In this document: positions 28,511 to 35,435 of the stretch, piece after piece | How positions within the stretch are numbered: position 1 is the first letter of the stretch | Layout of the letters: each line of letters starts with the position of its first letter | From: Flavobacterium succinicans LMG 10402 | GTDB lineage: Bacteria > Bacteroidota > Bacteroidia > Flavobacteriales > Flavobacteriaceae | DNA: 64,000 nt | Reading direction: 5' to 3' | NCBI RefSeq assembly: GCF_000611675.1 | Contig: NZ_JATV01000005.1 | Location: 62,001-126,000 of the forward strand | Notes under the pieces: model-generated | The model's database searches: none | Told to the model about the DNA's origin: nothing | What the model saw: the letters and a program-made list of their open reading frames with translations, nothing else | Translations under genes and position numbers: made by a program

Positions 28511-29800
28511 ATGTCATTTAACTCATTAGGTCTATCTGATGCTTTATTAAAAGCCATCAGCAAAAAAGGATACACTACCCCATCGCCAATTCAACAAAAA
28601 GCTATTCCTCCAGTTTTAGAAGGCAAAGACGTATTAGCATCTGCACAAACAGGAACAGGAAAAACTGCGGGTTTTACGTTACCCATCTTACAATTATTAT
28701 CTCAAGGCCAACACTTGCGACACCGCCCCATTAGGGCTTTAATATTAACTCCAACTCGAGAATTGGCAGCTCAAATTCTTTCCAACATCAAAGAATACAG
28801 TGAGTTTTTAGATTTACGAAGTGCAGTTATCTTTGGAGGTGTCAATCAAAATCCTCAAGTTAGTCAATTGCGTCAGGGTGTGGATATTTTAGTAGCAACT
28901 CCAGGACGTTTAATTGATTTACAAAATCAAGGCCTAATATCACTTTCCAAAGTAGAAATTTTAGTTTTGGATGAAGCAGACCGCATGCTCGACATGGGTT
29001 TCTTGCGAGATATTGAACGTATTTTAAAGATACTTCCTGTAAAAAGACAAAACCTAATGTTCTCGGCAACCTTCTCCAAAGACATTAAGAAATTGGCTAT
29101 GGGTATTTTGCACCACCCTGTTCAGGTCGAAGCTACTCCAGAAAACACAACAGTAGAAGCGATCATTCAAAAAGTATTTCCAACTGCAAAAGAAAAGAAA
29201 ACTGAATTGATTATTAAACTTATTTCCGAAGGCAACTGGAAGCAGGTTCTAGTCTTTACCCGAACTAAACAAGGCGCCAACAAGCTCACCGAAAGCATGA
29301 TTAGTGCTGGTATTAAAGCTGCTGCTATCCATGGCAATAAAGGGCAAGGAGCTAGAACCAAAGCCTTAGCGGGTTTCAAAAACGGAAGTCTAACCGCTTT
29401 AGTTGCTACAGATATTGCAGCTCGTGGTTTGGACATCCCCTTGTTACCTCATGTTGTTAATTTTGAATTACCTAACATTCCCGAAGATTACGTGCACCGT
29501 ATTGGTAGAACTGGACGCGCTGGAGCCAATGGCGAAGCGATTTCTTTATTTAGTCCTGACGAAACTGTTTTCTTACGAGATATCGAGAAATTGATTGGCA
29601 TCAAACTGCCCAAAGAAAACATTAAAGGTTTTGAACCCGATCCCAATGCCTCTACCGAGCCCATCAAACAAGGACAAGGAAGACAACAGCGCCACTCTAC
29701 TCCAAAAAAACCAAAAACAGATACTCCAAACAGAAGTAGTTCTACTAGTTTTGGTACGAGACGTCCTTCTCAAAATAATGACAGACGTTCTAATAGATAA
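28511..29800 (+). CDS. DEAD-box RNA helicase, RhlE-like
   Basis: The 429-residue helicase has all core motifs in order: the Q motif ([10 protein letters not shown]), [30 protein letters not shown] ([13 protein letters not shown]), SAT, and in the second domain [11 protein letters not shown] and [10 protein letters not shown]. The tail from about residue 375 is low-complexity and basic, rich in Gln, Arg and Ser, as in RhlE-type helicases that act on ribosome assembly or cold-shock RNA. It is a single gene; a structured element on the opposite strand follows it. Confidence 0.92.
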   Translation: MSFNSLGLSDALLKAISKKGYTTPSPIQQKAIPPVLEGKDVLASAQTGTGKTAGFTLPILQLLSQGQHLRHRPIRALILTPTRELAAQILSNIKEYSEFLDLRSAVIFGGVNQNPQVSQLRQGVDILVATPGRLIDLQNQGLISLSKVEILVLDEADRMLDMGFLRDIERILKILPVKRQNLMFSATFSKDIKKLAMGILHHPVQVEATPENTTVEAIIQKVFPTAKEKKTELIIKLISEGNWKQVLVFTRTKQGANKLTESMISAGIKAAAIHGNKGQGARTKALAGFKNGSLTALVATDIAARGLDIPLLPHVVNFELPNIPEDYVHRIGRTGRAGANGEAISLFSPDETVFLRDIEKLIGIKLPKENIKGFEPDPNASTEPIKQGQGRQQRHSTPKKPKTDTPNRSSSTSFGTRRPSQNNDRRSNR

Positions 29801-29844
29801 GTAATTGATATTTTTCTTAGGAGCAGAAGGATTTCGTTTTTTGA

Positions 29845-29929
29845 AGAAAGCCTCCTCCCGCTATACTCTACAATCCTTGTGAGGGCTAAACGCAAGCCCT
29901 CACAAGGATTTTCGTTACTATCGGGGCAG
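29845..29929 (-). ncRNA. Structured element resembling flavo-1 RNA motif, copy 2
   Basis: Read on the minus strand it begins GCCCCGATAG, forms a hairpin with a perfect 16-bp stem (arms at 29910-29895 and 29887-29872, loop of 7), and ends TATAGCGGGAGGAGG. The order matches the copies near 12.8 and 49.4 kb. On the plus strand the same stem could terminate rhlE transcription. The rest of the gap from 29801 to 30146 holds the first cassette site. Confidence 0.55.
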
Positions 29930-29957
29930 TAAAGAAACCCAAAACCTTTGGTTGGAA

Positions 29958-30109
29958 GTATAACCCGAAAAGAAACAGTTTTTATCTATTTTTGTAAGTA
30001 AATTTTGTTATATTTGAAAAAACAAAGAGATTTTTTTTTGCTTAGTTACCCCGGTTGTTGGTGAGTAGTTGAAAAATTGTTTCGCTTATATACGAGTTAT
30101 GCGACAGCC
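29958..30109 (+). repeat. Cassette recombination-like site A (upstream boundary of cassette 1)
   Basis: An imperfect inverted arrangement has ATAACCCG at 29960-29967 against CGAGTTAT at 30093-30100, and GAAACA at 29972-29977 against TGTTTC at 30078-30083. The end holds GTTATGC (30096-30102), a GTTRRRY-like core. The stretch GTTATGCGAC is perfectly complementary to GTCGCATAAC found after the next gene. The left limit is uncertain; this is the weakest of the three sites. Confidence 0.4.
30009..30016 (+). promoter_or_regulatory. -7 promoter-like element inside site A
   Basis: TATATTTG matches TAnnTTTG and lies 131 bases before the start of the cassette 1 gene. A second match, TATTTTTG, is at 29987-29994. 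No well-spaced -33 element is visible. Confidence 0.35.
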
Positions 30110-30146
30110 AAAAAAAACAGCCGAACTTAAAGATAACATTTAAAAA

Positions 30147-31274
30147 ATGAACGAACATCTGAAAGAGTTACTAACTCCAGAAAACGTATTATCATATTCC
30201 AATGCCTGTTACAAAGTTTGTGAGATTCTTATAGAATTAAAAGATGAAAATTATAAAAGATTAATAATACCTAGCAGAGGTGCTTATCCTTTTTATAATG
30301 GAGCATTAACTTCGATAAACTTTCTAACAGATTCAAGAAGTGAAAGAATGAATTTTAATCTTCATTTCGACTTATGGTTATTACCATACACATCAGATTG
30401 GGGTCAAGCTGATATAAAAACAAACTCTAAAGCAGTTAGAAAATTTTGGTCAAAAATTCTTGCTGATTCTATTAGAAAAGAATCTACTCCTTACACCTTT
30501 TTTTACAATAAATTGGTTGACTTAATAGGTAGTAGATTAACAATCAATACAACAGATTTAAAAGTTGACAAGTATTATAAGAATAACAATATTGATAATG
30601 AAAAATTCATTTTCATAGATACTGCAATATCTGGAAAAGCAATTTGTGATATTATTGAATCTTTCTACGAATTTAATTTGACAGATTTTTTCATAATTAT
30701 GATTACTGATTGTGATGGAAATAAATTAAAACCTGAATACAAAAAAATCATTGAAAAAGAAAAACAATTAAATAGATTAATTCAAATAAACGTTAAAAAC
30801 ATTTACTCTGAAGATGCTAGTCCTTTATTAAACACTGGTATATCGAGTATTGTTTTTCCTTCACTAATAGAAAGAGCTTACAACGAAATCGATGAGTTTA
30901 AAAAAAATCAATTTGTAGGTGCTGGTTTGTGGTTTATCGATTCAGTTTCTCATTTAAAAGAACTAAATCCAAAAATTAATGGAGTTAGAGGAATATTAGC
31001 TACATTAAATTACAGAGGTTTATCAAATATTTTTGGAAAAGAAGATATTTGGTTTGAAGAATCTACAAAAGATGAAGTTGAAAATATGATTAAAAGATTA
31101 GGCAATTTTAATTTGTTAGACGGAAGTTCAACTAAAGAACTCATTTACGATAGAATATCATCAAGGAAAACAAAATTTGAAGAAGATGTTGACGTTTCTA
31201 GTTCTCATATAATTAGGATTAATTTACATCAAGACATAATTACGGAATTGATTAAACCAATTAAATACAAATAA
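30147..31274 (+). CDS. Phosphoribosyltransferase-like protein of unknown function (cassette 1)
   Basis: The 375-residue protein has no signal peptide or membrane segment. Two segments recall the type I phosphoribosyltransferase fold: RLIIPSRGAYPFYNGAL near residue 38, and FIFIDTAISGKAICDII near 155, which is placed and shaped like the PRPP-binding loop although the usual Asp-Asp and Thr-Gly are changed. The remaining C-terminal half is unassigned. PRTase-like proteins are known as standalone parts of some conflict and defence systems, but nothing here proves that role. The AT-rich codon use stands out from its neighbours. Confidence 0.7.
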   Translation: MNEHLKELLTPENVLSYSNACYKVCEILIELKDENYKRLIIPSRGAYPFYNGALTSINFLTDSRSERMNFNLHFDLWLLPYTSDWGQADIKTNSKAVRKFWSKILADSIRKESTPYTFFYNKLVDLIGSRLTINTTDLKVDKYYKNNNIDNEKFIFIDTAISGKAICDIIESFYEFNLTDFFIIMITDCDGNKLKPEYKKIIEKEKQLNRLIQINVKNIYSEDASPLLNTGISSIVFPSLIERAYNEIDEFKKNQFVGAGLWFIDSVSHLKELNPKINGVRGILATLNYRGLSNIFGKEDIWFEESTKDEVENMIKRLGNFNLLDGSSTKELIYDRISSRKTKFEEDVDVSSSHIIRINLHQDIITELIKPIKYK

Positions 31275-31334
31275 ACTACACATAAATGATTTACTAATAC
31301 AACAAATTATAAACTGGAAAATAAAAACTAATGT

Positions 31335-31476
31335 GGCCGTCGCATAACAAGCGTTTGGTAAGATTGCGAATTTTGTAGTAAATACACGTTTATTTCTCGC
31401 AAGAAATTTTATCTTTGATAGAAAATAATCGGTTCCGAAGTTCGCAACCTCGCCAAGCGCCGGAACGTTGGCAGTA
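31335..31476 (+). repeat. Cassette recombination-like site B (between the two cassettes)
   Basis: The site runs from GCATAAC (31342-31348, inverse core) to GTTGGCA (31467-31473, core). Just inside, CGTTTGG at 31352-31358 can pair with CCAAGCG at 31453-31459 allowing one wobble. Further in, GTTCCG (31432-31437) pairs with CGGAAC (31461-31466) as an alternative. Its left core matches the start of cassette 1 and its right core matches the end of cassette 2. The cores deviate from the consensus RYYYAAC/GTTRRRY at one or two bases. Confidence 0.5.
31410..31417 (+). promoter_or_regulatory. -7 promoter-like element inside site B
   Basis: TATCTTTG matches TAnnTTTG and lies 114 bases before the glycosyltransferase start, much like the element in site A relative to its gene. 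No clear -33 element is present. Confidence 0.35.
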
Positions 31477-31530
31477 ATCTTACCAAAAAACAGGAGAATT
31501 CAAAAATAACTAATTACACAGAATTCATTT

Positions 31531-32409
31531 ATGACAATGATAAGTCGGTTGGGATTTAAACCAAACAAAATAAAAAATATTAAATCAGAAATACTGAAAT
31601 CAACAAATGAAATTACAATCGTAATTCCAGTTAAGAATAATCAAAAAGGAATTGAATTATTTTTAGAAGAATTTTTAAAAACTCAAAAAATAGAAAATTA
31701 TCCTAATGAGATAATAATAGTTGACAATAATTCTGAACCAAGTTTAAAAATCGAAAAAAATAATTATCCTTTTTCTCTGAAAATTTTAAGTTGCACTAAA
31801 ATTGGACCTGCAAGCGCAAGAAATTTTGGAGTTAAAAACTCAAGAACAGAATGGATACTTTTTACTGATAGCGATTGTATTCCAACTGAAAATTTATTAA
31901 TAGGATATTTGAAAAAACAAAATAATTCGGTTGGATACGCTGGAAATATTATTTCTGAAAGTAGCGATTTAATTTCAAAGTATTATGAAAATCAAGAAAT
32001 ACTTATTCCACCAGAAGTTTATGAAAAAGGAAAAGAACCAAGACCAGATTATTTAGTAACAGCAAATTGTTTGGTTTGGAAAAAAGCGTTTGAAATCGTT
32101 GGAGGTTTTAATGAAGAAATTAAAATTGCAGGGGGTGAAGATATTGATTTAGGATTTAAACTTTTAAATATCGGTCAGCTTTCATATGCTTTAGAAAGTA
32201 TTTCAAAACATAATTTTGGAGGTGGAATAAAAGATTTTAAAGAACGATTTATTCGTTATGGATTTGGAAACAAAATTATAAGCGAAATATATAATTTAGA
32301 TTTAGAACCAAAATTATTTAAACCAAATAAAAAAACTTTAGCGAATTATTTTTTAGCGTATTTACAATATAAGTGGTTAAAAAAAGGATATAAAAAGAAA
32401 ATTAGTTAA
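31531..32409 (+). CDS. Family 2 glycosyltransferase (cassette 2)
   Basis: The 292-residue protein has a complete GT-A domain: ITIVIPVKNNQKGI near residue 28, IIIVDNNSEPS near 60, SARNFGVKNSRTEWILFTDS near 95 with the metal-binding DSD, and GGEDIDLGFKLLNIG near 200. Unlike the glycosyltransferase near 17 kb it has no membrane segments. A role in altering surface sugars is likely from the family; the substrate is unknown. It occupies the second cassette-like unit by itself and is strongly AT-rich. Confidence 0.88.
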   Translation: MTMISRLGFKPNKIKNIKSEILKSTNEITIVIPVKNNQKGIELFLEEFLKTQKIENYPNEIIIVDNNSEPSLKIEKNNYPFSLKILSCTKIGPASARNFGVKNSRTEWILFTDSDCIPTENLLIGYLKKQNNSVGYAGNIISESSDLISKYYENQEILIPPEVYEKGKEPRPDYLVTANCLVWKKAFEIVGGFNEEIKIAGGEDIDLGFKLLNIGQLSYALESISKHNFGGGIKDFKERFIRYGFGNKIISEIYNLDLEPKLFKPNKKTLANYFLAYLQYKWLKKGYKKKIS

Positions 32410-32420
32410 ACAAAAAAGAC

Positions 32421-32481
32421 TACTGCCAACAGTTAGGGTTTCGTTGCGGCTGCAAGCCGAACAATGAAACCCGTGTTGAAC
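32421..32481 (+). repeat. attC-like site C (end of cassette 2)
   Basis: The order is TGCCAAC (32424-32430), 5 bases, GGGTTTC (32436-32442), a central stem TTGCGGCT/AGCCGAACAA with two unpaired bases, GAAACCC (32466-32472), 2 bases, and GTTGAAC (32475-32481). GTTGAAC fits the core consensus GTTRRRY exactly. Two box pairs and extra-helical bases in one arm are the hallmarks of a folded attC site. The outer inverse core deviates from RYYYAAC. Confidence 0.6.
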
Positions 32482-32540
32482 GGAACCGCTCTACTTCCAT
32501 GATACTATGGGTTTATCGAAAAAATTTTATAGAGAATACA

Positions 32541-32565
32541 AGAGGCAACTGCGCCTCTTTTTTTT
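32541..32565 (+). terminator. Terminator after cassette region
   Basis: AGAGGC/GCCTCT stem with a six-base loop is followed by a run of eight T. It lies 130 bases after the cassette 2 gene. Confidence 0.65.
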
Positions 32566-32612
32566 GGAGAGTAGGTTTTCATTGGTTTTTCTAGTGTTTT
32601 CCTTCACTTTTA

Positions 32613-32720
32613 GACATACAACCCTAACGCGCGGATTTAAAAAAAAGTCTCTCAATAATACGATAGCCAGGATTTGCACACGAACGAAGTGAACTGACGA
32701 AGTAATCCCTGCCCACATAG
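32613..32720 (-). ncRNA. Structured intergenic element, second family, copy A
   Basis: On the minus strand GGGATTACTTC (32709-32699), then ACTTCGTT (32690-32683), then AAATCC (32675-32670) occur in the same order as in the element near 42.6 kb. ACGAAC and GTGAAC-type short inverted stretches allow hairpins. It may be an RNA or a dispersed repeat. Nothing else is visible between the terminator at 32565 and the pseudouridine synthase gene. Confidence 0.35.
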
Positions 32721-32850
32721 TATAACAACAAACTCAAAGTAAAGGCAAAGTCTCAAGAATAGATCAAAAATTCTAAAATGGTAACTCAGTTTCTCTTAAT
32801 TCTTCAAATAGTAGTTTTACAAGACAATAACATTTTATAGTATTAATTAA

Positions 32851-33549
32851 TCATTCATACTTTTTCAAATCTAGAGTAAGAATAGCCCCTACTCTACTAA
32901 ACTCTTCATTAATCTTTGCATTCAAGATGAGTTGCTCATTGGTTATGGGATGATTAAAAATTAACTGATGCGCATGCAACATCATTCCTTTGAGGTCATA
33001 ATTTTCTAACCATAACTTATTTTGTTTGTTACATCCATGTGGCCGACTTCCTAAAATGGGATGAAAAATATGTTTGAAATGTTTTCGCAATTGATGCATG
33101 CGTCCTGTTTCAGGAATCGCTTCTACCAAACAATATCGCGAGGTGGGTTTATTGTTAAATGCTAACGCAACTTCGGCATTTTGCAAACGATGAAAATAGG
33201 TTATTGCAGTTTGTTTAACCTCATCATCATTTATTAAATCATAATCTATGGTAAGCTCCTCGGGCGACCAACCCCGTAAAATGGCCAAATATTTTTTTTC
33301 GACTTCGCGTGTAGCAAAACGATCATTCATAATTTTCAAAACCTCTTTATCCAATGCAAACAACAAAACCCCAGAAGTTTTGCGATCCAACCGATGAATA
33401 GGATACACATGTTGCCCTCCTATTTGATTTCTCAATTCTTGAATAGCATAGACTTTTGCATCGCGTGCATAAAATGATTTGTGGACCAACAACCCACTTG
33501 GCTTATTAATGGCTATAATAAATTCGTCTCGATAAAGAATTTCTAACAT
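32851..33549 (-). CDS. truC: tRNA pseudouridine(65) synthase TruC
   Basis: The 232-residue RluA-family enzyme converts U65 of tRNA to pseudouridine. The catalytic motif HRLDRKTSGVLLFAL lies near residue 52 with the conserved Asp. The N-terminus MLEILYRDEFIIAINKPSG and the segment TGRMHQLRKHFKHIFHPILG match E. coli TruC closely, more than RluA or RluD. There is no S4 domain. The ATG is preceded at four bases by a -7 promoter element, so a leaderless transcript is possible. Confidence 0.88.
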   Translation of the reverse strand: MLEILYRDEFIIAINKPSGLLVHKSFYARDAKVYAIQELRNQIGGQHVYPIHRLDRKTSGVLLFALDKEVLKIMNDRFATREVEKKYLAILRGWSPEELTIDYDLINDDEVKQTAITYFHRLQNAEVALAFNNKPTSRYCLVEAIPETGRMHQLRKHFKHIFHPILGSRPHGCNKQNKLWLENYDLKGMMLHAHQLIFNHPITNEQLILNAKINEEFSRVGAILTLDLKKYE

Positions 33550-33553
33550 TTGG

Positions 33554-33561
33554 CAAAAGTA
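33554..33561 (-). promoter_or_regulatory. -7 promoter element of truC
   Basis: TACTTTTG on the minus strand is followed by four bases and then the truC ATG. No -33 element is clear. Confidence 0.4.
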
Positions 33562-33678
33562 AAAGAGATTACTATTGAAATCTCTTTTACACCTTATTTA
33601 TTTCTAAGCCTTTCTCGTATTTTCAAGAGCCCACAAATCTGCCATCAAAAATCGTTAATCAAAAATCTTAAATCCATT

Positions 33679-35214
33679 TTAACCCAACCACCCATCTCTA
33701 TCCAAACTTCTATATTGTATCGCTTCGGCTATATGCGAAGCCATTACATTGGGAGACGCTTCAAGGTCAGCAATAGTTCTAGAAACTTTCAAAATTCTAT
33801 CATAAGCTCGTGCCGAGAGATTCAAACGCTCCATGGCCGTTTTCAACAACTCTTTTGACGCAGCATCCAAAGCACAAAACTCCCGAATATGCTTCGTGTT
33901 CATTTGAGCGTTATAATGAATGTTTTCTAACGATGCAAAACGTTGACTTTGCAATTCTCTAGCAGCCGTAACTCGTTGTCTAATATCCACACTACTCTCA
34001 GCTTTTCTGTCATCCGACAATTTCTCAAAAGGAACAGGAGTTACTTCAATATGAATATCAATTCTATCCAAAAGCGGTCCGGAAATTTTACTCAAATAGC
34101 GTTGCATTTCATGTGGAGAAGACGTTTGAGGAGCACTAGGGTCATTAAAAAATCCACTCGGACTTGGATTCATACTCGCTACCAACATAAACGAGGAAGG
34201 ATAAGTCACTGTAAACTTTGCTCTAGAAATCGTTACTTCCCTATCTTCCAAAGGCTGACGCATCACTTCTAAAACATCTCTTTTAAACTCGGGCAATTCA
34301 TCCAAAAACAACACCCCATTATGCGCCATCGAAATCTCACCGGGCTGCGGATAACTTCCCCCACCTACCAAAGCCACATTCGAAATAGTGTGATGCGGAC
34401 TCCTAAAAGGCCTTTGATTCATTAGTCCCACTTCTTTCAATTTGCCTGCAACACTATGAATTTTAGTGGTCTCAAGTGCTTCTCTGAGTGTCATTGGAGG
34501 TAAAATACTAGGCAAGCGCTTCGCCAGCATCGTTTTTCCCGCTCCAGGAGGTCCAATCAAAATGATATTATGCCCGCCAGCAGCAGCGATTTCCATACAA
34601 CGCTTAATACTTTCTTGCCCCTTCACATCCGAAAAATCAAATTCAGGAAAATCTAAGGTTTTATAAAATTCTGCTCTTGTATCAATTCTAGTGGGTTCAA
34701 GCGTTCCTTTTCCTTCCAAAAAATCAATAACTTCTTGTACATTTTCGACGCCATACACATCCAATCCTGCAACTATAGCAGCTTCTTTTACATTTTGCTT
34801 TGGCAGAAAAAAACCTTTAAAACCCTCTTCTTTGGCTTTTATAGCAATAGGCAATGCACCTTTAATAGGTTGTAAACTTCCATCCAAAGACAATTCACCC
34901 ATAATGACATACTCGTCCAAAACAGCAGTAGAAATCTGAGTGGAAGCCACTAAAATACCCACCGCCAAGGTCAAATCGTAAGCAGAACCTTCTTTTCGTA
35001 AATCGGCCGGAGCCATATTAATCGTAATCTTTTTTCCGGGCAAGGCATACCCATTATTTTTGAGCGCTGCCGCAATGCGATAACTACTTTCTTTAATCGC
35101 ATTATCTGGCAAACCCACCAAATGATAGCCTACCCCATTATCAATATTAACCTCTACAGTGATAGTTGTAGCTTCGACTCCAAAAACGGCACTTCCAAAA
35201 ACTTTAACGAGCAT
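33679..35214 (-). CDS. comM: YifB/ComM family Mg-chelatase-like AAA+ ATPase
   Basis: The 511-residue protein has the family's N-terminal Lon-protease-like domain (VNIDNGVGYHLVGLPDNAI, GELSLDGSLQPIKGALP) and a central AAA+ domain with Walker A IGPPGAGKTMLAKRLP near 217, Walker B LFLDELPEF, and the GGGSYPQPGEISMAHNG loop. A C-terminal helical domain follows with SARAYDRILKVSRTIADL. ComM is known as a helicase for branch migration during natural transformation. The symbol follows the family; competence in this host is not shown. Confidence 0.88.
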   Translation of the reverse strand: MLVKVFGSAVFGVEATTITVEVNIDNGVGYHLVGLPDNAIKESSYRIAAALKNNGYALPGKKITINMAPADLRKEGSAYDLTLAVGILVASTQISTAVLDEYVIMGELSLDGSLQPIKGALPIAIKAKEEGFKGFFLPKQNVKEAAIVAGLDVYGVENVQEVIDFLEGKGTLEPTRIDTRAEFYKTLDFPEFDFSDVKGQESIKRCMEIAAAGGHNIILIGPPGAGKTMLAKRLPSILPPMTLREALETTKIHSVAGKLKEVGLMNQRPFRSPHHTISNVALVGGGSYPQPGEISMAHNGVLFLDELPEFKRDVLEVMRQPLEDREVTISRAKFTVTYPSSFMLVASMNPSPSGFFNDPSAPQTSSPHEMQRYLSKISGPLLDRIDIHIEVTPVPFEKLSDDRKAESSVDIRQRVTAARELQSQRFASLENIHYNAQMNTKHIREFCALDAASKELLKTAMERLNLSARAYDRILKVSRTIADLEASPNVMASHIAEAIQYRSLDRDGWLG

Positions 35215-35435
35215 ATAAATAATCTTTTGAATAAAAGTAAAATAAAAATAGACACCACAACAGTAATAAACTTGTTAAATTTAAAAAGTATTCTCAAAAA
35301 CTTAAAAAAATAAGCTACAAAAAAATAAAATTTTAGCATAAAATAGTATTCACCTATAAAACAGACGTTAAAATTTAAATAGCCCTTCCAAGTGTTATTA
35401 ATTTTAGTATTTTTAAAAAAATTAACTAACCCATT

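Larger units (their letters stand above)
30097..32475 (+). mobile_element. Two-unit integron-like gene cassette cluster without integrase
   Basis: Unit 1 spans about 30097-31467 and unit 2 about 31468-32475, taking the break between G and TT of each core. Each unit has one gene in the same direction followed by a palindromic site. The core at the start of each unit is the exact complement of the inverse core after its own gene: GTTATGCGAC with GTCGCATAAC, and GTTGGCAGTA with TACTGCCAAC. This is the rule for integron cassettes, whose two ends join in the free circle to rebuild one attC. No tyrosine recombinase is encoded in the window. Confidence 0.55.

Noticed and set aside
29800..32850. Insertion sequence or prophage fragment
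   Set aside because: No transposase, recombinase or phage gene is encoded and no target-site duplication is seen; the inverted complements follow cassette rules instead.
33550..33858. Open frame of about 100 codons opposite comM
   Set aside because: It lies mostly antisense to the comM coding region, has no family resemblance, and follows the codon pattern of the opposite strand.
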